Source: a virus
Length of the DNA stretch: 25,694 nucleotides
Direction: 5' to 3' (one strand)
Virus record (IMG/VR): IMGVR_UViG_3300006332_000090
Location: 1 to 25,694 of that record
The notes under the pieces were generated by a model. That model was given only the letters and a program-made list of their open reading frames with translations, did not search any database and was not told the origin of the DNA. A program made the position numbers and the translations under genes. Within the stretch, counting starts at the first letter, position 1. Every line of letters starts with the position of its first letter. Shown piece by piece: positions 7,404 through 16,887 of the stretch.

Positions 7404-8939
7404 ATGGCGTTACTTACCGACCAATTTAGAATCTTTACTGCCGAAAGGTTTAGGAAAGCACTTGAAGGACCAGATCCTACGCAGTCTGACCTGTTGGCAG
7501 GTAGTGCTAGAGATCGTCTTTATGTGTTCATAGGCAGACCCCAACCTTGGGATAATGAGAATGCACCTCCAGACCCAGTAGATTCATTCCAAGAATTTGC
7601 GGATGACTATTCGGACATGATCTCCTTGAAGAGAGTGTTAGCAAATGACACTATTCAGGTTATCAGGCGTACCGACTGGATTCCCCCAGAGCAAACAACT
7701 GGTGGATTGGGTTATGTTTATGATATGTATCGCCATGATTACTCCTCGACTAAAACTGCATCATCGGGTGCGACTAAACTTTACGACGCTGACTTCTACG
7801 TTGTTAACTCGTCCTATCAAACCTATAAGTGCATTTACAACGGGACATCTCCTTCTGATCCTAACGGTAAACCTTCTACTGTTGAGCCCACTGGGACATC
7901 AACATCTATCATCACGACTGCTGATGGCTACCGTTGGAAGTATATGTATACGATCCCTGTTGGTCAAGTCTTAAAATTCTTCTCCAACGAGTATATGCCT
8001 GTGCTTGAGGATACTGCTGTTGTAGCAGATGCTATTGGTGGAGAGATTGATACTATTATCATTGGATCATCTGGTAGTGGTTATAATAATGGTACATATG
8101 AAAACGTCCCTATTAAAGGAGACGGTGTAGGTGGTAGAGTCTCACTTGTTGTAGATGGTGGTAGAATTGCTTCTGCTACTGTGACATCTGGTGGATCTGG
8201 ATACACCTTTGGTAAAGTAATTATTGATGAAGTCAACGGTATTGGTGCTGGAACAGGTACTGGTGGTAGCGTTGAAGTTGTAATACCTCCATCGATGGGA
8301 CATGGTGCATCACCAGCAACTGAGTTGGGTGGTTTCCGTGTGATGATCAACACAAAGTTCACCTACGATGAAGGATCTGGTGACTTCCCAACTGATAACG
8401 ACTACCGTCGTATTGGTTTGGTAATTAATCCTAACAAGTTTGGTACTCAAGAGTTAACCTCAGATTTAACATTGAGTGCAACAAAAGCGTCTATCTTTGC
8501 ACCTACGTTTACTGGTAACTTCCAAACAGATGAGATTATCACACAATCTCGTACTGTAGGTGGACAGCAGGTAACAGCAAGAGGACGTGTCATATCATGG
8601 AATAGTACTACTAAGGTACTTAAATATTATCAGAATAGAGTTGATGGTATCTTCCCTGAATTTACTGGTAACCTAATCGAGTTTGAAGGTGGTAACCCCA
8701 TAGTAGGTGCAACCTCTGGTGCATCTGCTGACCCAGATATTAACTTCCCAATTGTTTCAGGATCCTCCACGAGGGTTATAAACAACGCAGAATATGATCT
8801 AGGTATGGCGTTCACTAATGGTTATGCAAAAGCAGAAGTAGATCCTAACTCAGGTGACGTTATCTACATAGATAACAGAGGAGCAATCACTCGTGCTGGT
8901 GACCAGATAGAGGATATCAAAATCGTAATCGAGTTCTAA
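7404..8939 (+). CDS. gp8: Baseplate wedge protein, T4 gp8-like, with insertions
   Basis: T4 gp8 is a baseplate wedge component that dimerises and contacts gp6, gp7 and gp10. This 511-residue protein matches T4 gp8 (334 residues, compared from memory) in order along its length. FIGRPQPWDNENAPPDPVDS at 42-61 matches FGRSEPW...PYPTDS. DMISLKRVLANDTIQVIRRTDW at 71-92 aligns with the T4 stretch ending in PRRDW. YKCI at 141 matches YRCL. ADGYRWKYMYTIP at 173-185 matches GDGYVWEYLFEIP. RRIGLVINPN at 335-344 matches RQISIITNP. The end, VIYIDNRGAITRAGDQIEDI, matches MIYMENRPPI...DQTEEI. The extra length lies mainly in two stretches: about 212-300, with two GxGY repeats, and about 370-455, with an SGA-type hairpin (VGATSGASADP). 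Both modules also occur in neighbouring proteins. The start follows a consensus late promoter. Confidence 0.9.
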   Translation: MALLTDQFRIFTAERFRKALEGPDPTQSDLLAGSARDRLYVFIGRPQPWDNENAPPDPVDSFQEFADDYSDMISLKRVLANDTIQVIRRTDWIPPEQTTGGLGYVYDMYRHDYSSTKTASSGATKLYDADFYVVNSSYQTYKCIYNGTSPSDPNGKPSTVEPTGTSTSIITTADGYRWKYMYTIPVGQVLKFFSNEYMPVLEDTAVVADAIGGEIDTIIIGSSGSGYNNGTYENVPIKGDGVGGRVSLVVDGGRIASATVTSGGSGYTFGKVIIDEVNGIGAGTGTGGSVEVVIPPSMGHGASPATELGGFRVMINTKFTYDEGSGDFPTDNDYRRIGLVINPNKFGTQELTSDLTLSATKASIFAPTFTGNFQTDEIITQSRTVGGQQVTARGRVISWNSTTKVLKYYQNRVDGIFPEFTGNLIEFEGGNPIVGATSGASADPDINFPIVSGSSTRVINNAEYDLGMAFTNGYAKAEVDPNSGDVIYIDNRGAITRAGDQIEDIKIVIEF

Positions 8940-8943
8940 TTCA

Positions 8944-11900
8944 ATGCCACAGAATACTAATCTAAATATTAGTCCTTATTTTGACGATTTCGATAAGGAT
9001 AAAAACTTTTACAGAGTCCTATTCCGACCAGGATATCCGATTCAAGCAAGAGAACTCACGACTATGCAGTCGATTCTCCAGAATCAGATGGAGTCGATTG
9101 GACAGCACTTCTTTAGAGAAGGTGCTATGGTTATACCTGGTCAGGTTGGTTATGACCTACAGGTTCAAGCAGTCGTAGTCCAACAGTCTTTCTTAGGAGT
9201 AGATGTTGAGACATATCGTACCCAGATAACAGGACAAATTATCGAGGGTATTACAACAGGTATTAAAGCAAAAGTATTATATTCAATCCCCTCTACGGAG
9301 TCTACGAAGGGATATATTACATTGTACGTTAAGTATGTTGAGTCAGGTGATACTGTAAGTGGCACTGGTATCAAGACTTTTCAACCCAACGAGCAACTAT
9401 TGGCCGAAAATGAAATCACCTTCGGTACAACATTGATTGAGGTTGGATCTCCCTTCGCTCAATTACTTCCAACAGATGCAACAGCAGTTGCTTCTACTGC
9501 ATATATTAATGCAGGTGTATACTTTATCCGAGGACATTTCGTTGATATTCCATCATCATATCTCATCCTTGACCAATACTCTAACAATCCCTCATATAGA
9601 GTTGGATTGGAAGTATCAGAGTCAATTGTTACGCCAGAAGATGATCCGTCTCTTAATGACAACGCAGCTGGCACATCGAACTATTCTGCTCCAGGTGGTC
9701 ACAGATTTAGAATTAAAACTTCTCTCACTAAGAAGCCTATCGCAGACGAGACAGATAAAAACTTCATTGAATTACTGCGTATTAACAACTCAAAGGTTGA
9801 ACAGTTTGTTACTCACACAGCATATTCAGAACTTGAAAGATCTCTCGCAAGAAGAACCTTTGAAGAAAGTGGAGACTATGTAATTGACACCTTTACTGTT
9901 AAAGCAAGAGAGACTCTTGATGACGGATTTAATAATGGTGTTTATAGAGTAGGAGAAACAACACAGTCAGGTAATTTAGCATCAGATGATCTATTAACAT
10001 ATGAGATTAGCCCAGGTAGAGCATATGTTAAGGGTTATAGGACTGAGTTTTTAGTACCACAATATGTGGATGCTCCTAAACCAAGAGACTTTGCATCGGT
10101 AAATAACGCCATCTTAGCATTCCGTCTAGGACAGATGGTAAAAGTTTATGATGTATATGGATGGCCCGAGCTAACTGGTGAGGGTGTATCACAAGCATAT
10201 CAAACACTTGAGTTGTACGATGAGTGGACTTTAAATACCACTAATACTGTTACTGGTAGAAAGATTGGTAGAGCACGTACTGTCCAACTTCAGGAATCTT
10301 CTGTAACAGGAGTATGGGAACTATGGATAATGGATCCCACTATGTTTACTGCCATCAACTTTGCAGCTGGTAATAACTCTGTAGCAGTCGGTGATGTGCT
10401 AGTAGGAAGGACTTCTAGGGCAAGAGGATACGTTGGTGACGAAGGATCTGCACCAGGTTCAACAGACTGTATGCTTGAGCAAGTCTCAGGTGCCTTCATA
10501 AATGGCGAGGTTATCGAGCGTGATGGCCGAGTTGTTGGTACTCTAGAAGCAGCTCACACATATAACCTAACTGATACTAGAAAGTGTCTTGGTAGACAAA
10601 ACTCTGCTGGATCAGGTACTGTAGTATTTGGTTGTAACTGGATGCTCAATGATGTAAGAGTTATTGAAGGTGCAACTGTTACTATCGACAGTGCTGGTAA
10701 TGGTAGAATCGAAGGATTTAGAACTAAGTTTGCAGAAGACCTACGTCCAGGTGAAGTTATAACATCAACCAACACCTCTGATGAGGGTGAAAATACTCTT
10801 AGAATTATGAGAGTAGACCCTGGTGCTATTAATACTACAGCACAAAATGCTGCATCAGGTCAGTCATCATACATCTTTGATTACTTACAACAGCATGCAC
10901 TAGTAGAGACAGGACTTAAGAAAGGTAGTGGAAATGCCGACGGTGAGGTAAACACACTGGCTAGAATGCGTCCTTTCATATTCCAGAAGGATTATCAGAA
11001 TGGTGAATTATCAATTGACTGTCCTCGCACATCAATGAAGGCAATCTCTGATGAGTCATTCTTTGTATACAGGACATTTAATAATAAGACTGTTGTTTCT
11101 GGTGGTGTTACTGTTTCATTACCTGAATCAGAGCAGTTTGCAACACTAGATGACGAAAACTATATCTTAACTATCATTGCTGAATCAGGATCTGCATGGT
11201 CTGTTGGTGATAACCTTAACATTGATGCACTCAATGAATTAGGTACATTAACAGTTACCTTTGGTGCTGACAGACAGTCAGTTACTATTGATGGTCTAGC
11301 AAATGTTAACACAGTTAAGTTAACAGCATTGATATCTAAGAATATTGTATCGAAGAAGATTAAGACTGCTGCTAAGATGAGATGTCTTAATGTCCTTCGC
11401 ACAAGAATTAATAATGACCAACCAAAATACGGTCTTGCCTATGGTAACTTGTATGGCACACGTATTGAGGATGAAGAGATCTCATTTGCATTGAATGATG
11501 TATACAATATACATGCTGTATATGAGTCTGAGAATGATAATGACGCTACTCCACCATACATTGTATTAACAGAATCAACCTTCTTTGATAACGGATCTGT
11601 TGTTATTGGTAGGACTTCTGGAGCACGTGGTAGGGTAATTCAATTCATTAACTCAACATTGAGATTGTATGTTGTGCAATTGAATGAGATCCCATTTGCT
11701 GCTGGTGAGACTATTGATGGCCAAGATGACGATGGGTTACCATTGAGTGCTATCATTGACGATGCAGAAGGATCTGTAACTAGAGGTAGTAAGGTTGTAA
11801 CTACTCAGTATACATTAGAAGCAGGGCAGAAAGCACACTTCTATGACGTATCTAAGATCACAAGATACCCACAGTATACACCTCCAATTCGTAAACTGTT

Positions 11901-14900
11901 AATCATATTTGACTACTTCGTACATGAATCATCTGGAGATTACTTCTCATCACAGTCATATACTGGTATTAACTATTCAGAAATTCCAACCTATAAACTA
12001 GATGGATCTATTAACTTCCTAAGAGACCAAGTTGATTTCCGTCCAGGTGTAGGTGAGTTAGCATCTAGAGATGGTACAGTATCTAATCCATTCTTAGTAG
12101 AATGTGCTTCACTAGACTTTGGTGCAAGACAATTTGATACCTCTGGTGGTGCAGGTGGATCTACTATCTTCGACATACCGAAGGTTAATACAGAGATCCG
12201 TATGGACTACTCATACTATCTCCCTCGTGCAGATAAACTATATCTAACACATGATAATCAACTTAAGATGGTGAGAGGTGTATCTTCTGAGGATCTACCA
12301 CCACCAGACGGTATAGACAATGCTATGTTATTAGCACAGATTGAATACCGTCCTTATGTGTATGATGTAGAAAGAGATATTCTTATTAACCCTGAGATTA
12401 TCCGTCGTTATACTATGAAGGATATTGGTGACCTTGAGCAACGTCTTGAGCATGTAGAATATTACACATCACTATCTCTATTAGAGACACAGGCAGAAAA
12501 TACTAAGACATATGATGACAACGGATTTGACCGTCTTAAGAATGGTTACGTTGTTGATGACTTTACTGATCATAACGTTGGTGACGTACTTAACGTTGAC
12601 TATAAGTGCTCTCTTGACTTCCAGAATGGATTCCTAAGACCTTCTCACTATACAACTAACGTACCTCTAGCATTAAATGAATCAGAGTCTACTAATATAG
12701 TCAGGACTACTGGTAATATGGCACTCCTACCTTGGGATGACCATGCAATTATTACACAACCATATGCTTCTAGGACAGAGAATGTAAACCCATTCAACGT
12801 CTTTACATTCATTGGACGTGTTGATTTAACTCCTGCATCTGATGACTGGATTGATACTAAGCGTATGCCAGCAAGGGTGGAAAACGTAGAAGGTGACTTC
12901 TCTGCTGTATCAAGAGATATGCAGGTTGATGGAGATGGATTTGCTCCTATTCAGTGGGGATCTTGGAAGACTAACTGGACTGGTAGGACACTAAAATCTA
13001 CTTCTCAATTTAGAAATAGATCTGGATCTTTCAGTGCAGGTGGTCGTAGACTAGGTAGATTGGGTCATGGACAGGGAAGACAACCACTATTCGTACATGA
13101 AAGAAGGACTTGGAGGGTTGTTAATAACCAAGCAAGACAAGGTATTAGGACTAAAGTTGTACCCAAGATTGATAAGAAATCTTTAGGTGACTTTACTCTA
13201 TCACAAACAGCGATTCCTTGGATTAGATCTCGTAACGTAGGATTTAATGTTGAAAGAATGAAGCCTCGTACAAGAGTTTATGCATTCTTCGATGGTGTTA
13301 ACGTAACTACTTACATCACACCTAAGGTTGTTGAGATCGTTAAGTCATCTACTGCTGATCCTAACACTAATGAAACTCCTTTTGTTGTTGGTGAGACTGT
13401 AGTTGGTAGTATTTCAGGATGTCGTTTGAAGGTTGCTCCTGCAAATGATGGATATGCAACCGACCCATATGGCACTGGTACTGCTACTTTAGCAGAGTCA
13501 TATGCATCTCAAACTCCATACATTAACATCGATGTTACTTCATTAGCAGAGACAGTTAACCCTAACTTCTATGGAAATGTTAACGTCGGTGAGGTATTAA
13601 TAGGCCAGACTTCTGGTGCACGTGCTGTAGTTAAAGACCGTCGTCTATTAACAGACAATATTGGTAGTCTAAGAGGTACATTCTTTATTCCTAACCCAGG
13701 TAATGATTCCAACCCACGTTGGGCAACTGGATCTAGGACATTTAGATTTACTACATCAAGTACTAATGCTAAGGGTAGTGGTGCTGTAGACTCATCTGCT
13801 GAAACTATCTACACTGCTGCTGGTCAGTTGAAGACAGTTAGAGAAACTATTCTTGCTGTAAGAAATGCTGAGTTAGTTAAAGATACTGTTTCAGATACTA
13901 GACAAGTTATTACTACTAGGACTGAGACTAGACAGATTGGTTGGTATGACCCTCTTGCTCAATCATTCATATGTGATGAGGAAGGTGGTGTATTCCTAAC
14001 TGGTGTTGATATATTCTTCAAGACTAAGGATGCTAACATTCCTATCTCTATGCAGATAAGGACAATGGAAAATGGTTATCCTACTAAGGATATTCTTCCA
14101 TTCTCTGATGTAACTATTAACCCATCAGCTGTTGAATTATCTGACAACGCTGCTATCCCATCAAGATTTACATTCAGATCTCCTGTATACATTAAGCAAT
14201 CTATTGAATACTGTTTCGTGTTACTGTCTGACTCTAATGAGTATACAGTATGGATATCACGAATGGGTGATATAGATGTCACAGGAACAAGGACTATATC
14301 TGAGCAACCCTATGCAGGTGTGTTATTCAAATCACAAAACGCATCTACATGGACAGCAGACCAGTATGAGGACATGAAGTTTACTGTCTATCGTGCTAAC
14401 TTTACTAGCATGACTGGTACTGCAATGATGAATAACGCTGAGTTAGGACGTGGTAATGGTGGTACCAAAAATCTCATAGAGAATCCAATACTAACACTGA
14501 AACCGACACAACAACTAACTTTGCCCAGTGGTAATAACTACAACTTTACTATCGGTGCGAGAATAGTTCAGCAACCATCTGGTGCTTCAGCAACTATTAA
14601 AGAGTTTGATGCTGTATCAGATCCTGAGAAGATTACAATCACTGATATAGATGGTACGTTTGCCGCAGGTTTTTTAGATGCTAATAACGATCCATTCCAA
14701 GGAATAAGATCATCTCAGTCAGTTGTAGTCTTTGAATTATCAGCAATATACAATGGTGTATTCGCTGAAGGTGATGCATTAAGTGGATCAACTTCATCAG
14801 CAAATGCTACAGTTACAGCATACTATGCTGTTGGTGCTACACTCCCTGGTGGAGGTACAGCATCTGCTATCACAGTCTATGCAAATTATGTTTCTAAACA

Positions 14901-16308
14901 GTTTGACTTAAGTGATACTATATCAGAAGCTGGAGGCACAAGTGCTACTCTAACGAGTGCCACATATAGTGGTGACTCATATGTAGCATACCCAACTGCT
15001 TCACCATCATTCCCTGCGGATGATAAAGAAGTATTGGTATACCACAGAAACCACGGTATGCATCAAAGGACTAACAACGTAGAGGTATCAGGTATTATAT
15101 CTGAAGTACCAGATACAACACTAACAACTACTCTTGCTGCTGGTGCTACTACTATTCAGTTATCTGATGCAAGTCAATTCCACTCACTCATTGGTGGTGC
15201 TGCAATTAGTAACTTAAATCCAGGATATCTTAAGATCGACGATGAAATTATACAATATTCTGCCATTGCATCTGATGGTAAATCTATCTCAGTTGCAACA
15301 AGTGGACGTGGTGCTAGTAGCACTGCTGACGTTGAGCATGGATCTGGATCTATAGTCCAATGTTATAACTTAGACGGTATTCCTCTCATAGAGTTGAATA
15401 AAGTCCATACTTCAATATCATGTCCTTGGTTAGATACCTATATGTTACACATAGATCATGTGGCAACTAATGGTATTCGTGGTGGAGGTACAGATGTTTG
15501 GGCATCTCAGAACGTCCAGTTTGAATCTCTAACACCTACTGTCTCAACGATGGTATTACCAGAGACAAGTATTACTGCTCGTGTTAATACTACTACTGCT
15601 ACATCAATAGGTAATGGATCAACTGTTGTTGACCAGAACTCATTCATTAACAGTGGTCAATATCTTGATGTTGTATTGAATCAACTCAATCAATTCGAGC
15701 AACCTCAAATGGTTTGCTCTAAGATAAATGAGCAAAACAAATTAGACGGTAATAAGTCCTTTAACATGGCACTCGTCTTAACTACAGAAAAAGAGACTCT
15801 ATCTCCATGTATTGACTTAGATAGACTCTCGTTGATTACTACCTCAAATAGAGTCAACTACTGGCCTGGTGGTCCTGAACCATACGGTCAGCAGAATAAT
15901 ATAGATACGACACAAGATGTATCTACATTACCTCAAGGTGATCAGAATGATGCTGTTTATATAACACGTCTCGCTCGCCTCGGTTCTGAGGCTAGATCTC
16001 TGAAGATAGATTTCCAGACTACTAGACATCCTTCTACAGAGATTAGATTATACTATAAGGCATTTAAGACTGGAGACAACACAGATCCTGCTACTATTGG
16101 TTGGACTTATGTTGGCGATCCATTACAAAGTGCCAATGCTGTTGATTATGATACCACTCCAACAGATGAATATCTTTGGAAGGACTATCCTTATGAAGTC
16201 CGTGGGTTAAGTTTTAATGCTTTCCAGATTAAGATCGTTATGCGATCCAAGAATCAGGCACGAGTTCCTTTAATCGCAGATCTACGTGCTATAGCGTTAG
16301 CTACATAG
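8944..16308 (+). CDS. Giant DUF4815-like virion protein (baseplate/tail-fibre adhesin)
   Basis: This is a 2454-residue protein starting 4 bp after gp8. The N-terminus (ISPYFDDFDKDKNFYRVLF, PIQARELTTMQSILQNQ, GQHFFREGAMVIPG) resembles the DUF4815 family found in large structural proteins of T4-like marine phages; I name it by pattern, not by search. SGA-type hairpins recur near residues 482 (VGDVLVGRTSRARGYV), 884, 1483, 1548, 1870, 1943 and more weakly 1988. At 1669-1675 is DPLAQSF, which begins a domain with GGVFLTGVDIFFKTKD and IRTMENGYPTKDI, a signature I associate with phage baseplate/fibre proteins. Near 2100 is a YLKIDDEIIQYS...GRG module. The last hundred residues form a further, apparently globular domain. 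It holds the place of T4 gp9/gp10 but is several times longer than T4 gp10. A structural link between wedge and host-contacting fibres is inferred. No catalytic motif is seen. Confidence 0.88.
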   Translation: MPQNTNLNISPYFDDFDKDKNFYRVLFRPGYPIQARELTTMQSILQNQMESIGQHFFREGAMVIPGQVGYDLQVQAVVVQQSFLGVDVETYRTQITGQIIEGITTGIKAKVLYSIPSTESTKGYITLYVKYVESGDTVSGTGIKTFQPNEQLLAENEITFGTTLIEVGSPFAQLLPTDATAVASTAYINAGVYFIRGHFVDIPSSYLILDQYSNNPSYRVGLEVSESIVTPEDDPSLNDNAAGTSNYSAPGGHRFRIKTSLTKKPIADETDKNFIELLRINNSKVEQFVTHTAYSELERSLARRTFEESGDYVIDTFTVKARETLDDGFNNGVYRVGETTQSGNLASDDLLTYEISPGRAYVKGYRTEFLVPQYVDAPKPRDFASVNNAILAFRLGQMVKVYDVYGWPELTGEGVSQAYQTLELYDEWTLNTTNTVTGRKIGRARTVQLQESSVTGVWELWIMDPTMFTAINFAAGNNSVAVGDVLVGRTSRARGYVGDEGSAPGSTDCMLEQVSGAFINGEVIERDGRVVGTLEAAHTYNLTDTRKCLGRQNSAGSGTVVFGCNWMLNDVRVIEGATVTIDSAGNGRIEGFRTKFAEDLRPGEVITSTNTSDEGENTLRIMRVDPGAINTTAQNAASGQSSYIFDYLQQHALVETGLKKGSGNADGEVNTLARMRPFIFQKDYQNGELSIDCPRTSMKAISDESFFVYRTFNNKTVVSGGVTVSLPESEQFATLDDENYILTIIAESGSAWSVGDNLNIDALNELGTLTVTFGADRQSVTIDGLANVNTVKLTALISKNIVSKKIKTAAKMRCLNVLRTRINNDQPKYGLAYGNLYGTRIEDEEISFALNDVYNIHAVYESENDNDATPPYIVLTESTFFDNGSVVIGRTSGARGRVIQFINSTLRLYVVQLNEIPFAAGETIDGQDDDGLPLSAIIDDAEGSVTRGSKVVTTQYTLEAGQKAHFYDVSKITRYPQYTPPIRKLLIIFDYFVHESSGDYFSSQSYTGINYSEIPTYKLDGSINFLRDQVDFRPGVGELASRDGTVSNPFLVECASLDFGARQFDTSGGAGGSTIFDIPKVNTEIRMDYSYYLPRADKLYLTHDNQLKMVRGVSSEDLPPPDGIDNAMLLAQIEYRPYVYDVERDILINPEIIRRYTMKDIGDLEQRLEHVEYYTSLSLLETQAENTKTYDDNGFDRLKNGYVVDDFTDHNVGDVLNVDYKCSLDFQNGFLRPSHYTTNVPLALNESESTNIVRTTGNMALLPWDDHAIITQPYASRTENVNPFNVFTFIGRVDLTPASDDWIDTKRMPARVENVEGDFSAVSRDMQVDGDGFAPIQWGSWKTNWTGRTLKSTSQFRNRSGSFSAGGRRLGRLGHGQGRQPLFVHERRTWRVVNNQARQGIRTKVVPKIDKKSLGDFTLSQTAIPWIRSRNVGFNVERMKPRTRVYAFFDGVNVTTYITPKVVEIVKSSTADPNTNETPFVVGETVVGSISGCRLKVAPANDGYATDPYGTGTATLAESYASQTPYINIDVTSLAETVNPNFYGNVNVGEVLIGQTSGARAVVKDRRLLTDNIGSLRGTFFIPNPGNDSNPRWATGSRTFRFTTSSTNAKGSGAVDSSAETIYTAAGQLKTVRETILAVRNAELVKDTVSDTRQVITTRTETRQIGWYDPLAQSFICDEEGGVFLTGVDIFFKTKDANIPISMQIRTMENGYPTKDILPFSDVTINPSAVELSDNAAIPSRFTFRSPVYIKQSIEYCFVLLSDSNEYTVWISRMGDIDVTGTRTISEQPYAGVLFKSQNASTWTADQYEDMKFTVYRANFTSMTGTAMMNNAELGRGNGGTKNLIENPILTLKPTQQLTLPSGNNYNFTIGARIVQQPSGASATIKEFDAVSDPEKITITDIDGTFAAGFLDANNDPFQGIRSSQSVVVFELSAIYNGVFAEGDALSGSTSSANATVTAYYAVGATLPGGGTASAITVYANYVSKQFDLSDTISEAGGTSATLTSATYSGDSYVAYPTASPSFPADDKEVLVYHRNHGMHQRTNNVEVSGIISEVPDTTLTTTLAAGATTIQLSDASQFHSLIGGAAISNLNPGYLKIDDEIIQYSAIASDGKSISVATSGRGASSTADVEHGSGSIVQCYNLDGIPLIELNKVHTSISCPWLDTYMLHIDHVATNGIRGGGTDVWASQNVQFESLTPTVSTMVLPETSITARVNTTTATSIGNGSTVVDQNSFINSGQYLDVVLNQLNQFEQPQMVCSKINEQNKLDGNKSFNMALVLTTEKETLSPCIDLDRLSLITTSNRVNYWPGGPEPYGQQNNIDTTQDVSTLPQGDQNDAVYITRLARLGSEARSLKIDFQTTRHPSTEIRLYYKAFKTGDNTDPATIGWTYVGDPLQSANAVDYDTTPTDEYLWKDYPYEVRGLSFNAFQIKIVMRSKNQARVPLIADLRAIALAT

Positions 16309-16367
16309 AGTATTGATCCCAACCCTTACATGGTTGAGTATAATTAATTATTATTCTTTTGTCAAGT
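16309..16367 (+). other. Longest intergenic gap, AT-rich, with small inverted repeat
   Basis: This 59-bp gap is the longest in the window. It contains an inverted repeat CAACC/GGTTG (16320-16324 and 16332-16336) with a 7-base loop, then TATAAT at 16339-16344 and an AT-rich run ending in TTCTTTT. The five-pair stem is too weak and too far from the T-run for a convincing terminator. TATAAT has no good -35 partner at 16-18 bp. There is no NATAAATA element. It could be a processing site or weak attenuator; nothing here can be assigned firmly. Confidence 0.2.
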
Positions 16368-16637
16368 ATGCAAGAACCCGAAGATCATATCCAGGTTTTC
16401 AAACCTGACCTAATCCCAGTTGACAACAGGGATGGATGGTATCGAGATCCTGCATCTAATGCAGTTGTGAATTGTAACAAATCACAATATGATCAATATA
16501 TGGCATCATATAACAAACGTGAAAAAAAGGAGAAGCAATTCACCTCTTTACAAACCGACGTTGATGCATTAAAATCAGATATAAGTGACATGAAAAACAT
16601 GCTTTTAAAATTTTTGGAGAAAAACAATGCCAGTTGA
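16368..16637 (+). CDS. Small protein with charged coiled-coil C-terminus
   Basis: This 89-residue protein starts at ATG 16368; an in-frame TTG at 16359 would add three residues. No Shine-Dalgarno sequence is visible for either start. The N-terminal half (VFKPDLIPVDNRDGWYRDP, AVVNCNKSQYDQYMASY) looks compact and aromatic. From about residue 45 the protein is highly charged and shows heptad-like spacing (FTSLQTDVDALKSDISDMKNMLLKFLEKN), which suggests a coiled coil. I do not recognise a family. Its place between the two giant genes, and its overlap with the next small gene, suggest a small accessory virion component or an assembly chaperone for one of the neighbouring giant proteins; that is inference. 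Confidence 0.7.
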   Translation: MQEPEDHIQVFKPDLIPVDNRDGWYRDPASNAVVNCNKSQYDQYMASYNKREKKEKQFTSLQTDVDALKSDISDMKNMLLKFLEKNNAS

Positions 16638-16845
16638 TGTGACAGAAACAAAAACCCCAGGTGAACTTACAGCAGAATTTAAACAACGTTATTCAGATCT
16701 TATTAACGAGAATCAGTCTCTTGCTAAAAAGATTAAAGATAATGAGCAGACTGCTCTCAAATTACTCGGTGCCATTGAGACACTAGAGTATCTTAATCCT
16801 CCAGTTGAAGAGGAAAAAGTTGAAGAGGCACCTGCGGACGCATAA
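16627..16845 (+). CDS. Small helical acidic-tailed protein
   Basis: This 72-residue protein starts inside the end of the previous gene (11-base overlap). It has a good ribosome-binding site, GGAG at 16616-16619, seven bases before the ATG. Residues about 10-55 are predicted helical (GELTAEFKQRYSDLINENQ, then KKIKDNEQTALKLLGAIETL). The C-terminus is acidic and Pro/Ala-rich (PPVEEEKVEEAPADA), suggesting a disordered tail. The family is not recognised. The overlap couples its translation to the preceding coiled-coil gene, so the pair probably act together, perhaps in assembly of the long fibre encoded next. The TAA stop is part of a late-promoter element. Confidence 0.72.
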   Translation: MPVDVTETKTPGELTAEFKQRYSDLINENQSLAKKIKDNEQTALKLLGAIETLEYLNPPVEEEKVEEAPADA

Positions 16846-16848
16846 ATA
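16841..16848 (+). promoter_or_regulatory. Late promoter CATAAATA overlapping a stop codon
   Basis: CATAAATA fits the cyanophage late consensus NATAAATA exactly and T4 TATAAATA at seven of eight bases. It includes the upstream TAA stop at positions 3-5. The fibre gene's ATG is 39 bases downstream, with GAAGGA (16869-16874) as a possible though distant Shine-Dalgarno sequence. This is well placed to express the 2441-residue fibre and then gp13 and gp14. Confidence 0.6.
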
Positions 16849-16887
16849 AACCAGTAAGACTGTGCTCTGAAGGATCCCTTTAAGTAA

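Noticed and set aside
8961-8968. TCTAAATA as a late promoter
   Set aside because: It lies inside the coding sequence of the 2454-residue protein. It shows that the one-mismatch form occurs by chance and lowers confidence in the weak sites at 2377 and 3984.
16339-16344. TATAAT as a host-type sigma-70 promoter
   Set aside because: The nearest -35-like string (TTGATC at 16313) gives a spacer of 20 bases, and the region is AT-rich enough for TATAAT by chance.
16309-16367. Rho-independent terminator at the CAACC/GGTTG inverted repeat
   Set aside because: The stem has only five pairs and the T-rich run starts too far downstream; kept only as a low-confidence note on the gap.
16368-16845. Programmed frameshift joining the two small genes
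   Set aside because: The second has its own ATG with GGAG seven bases upstream, and no slippery site with a downstream structure was evident.
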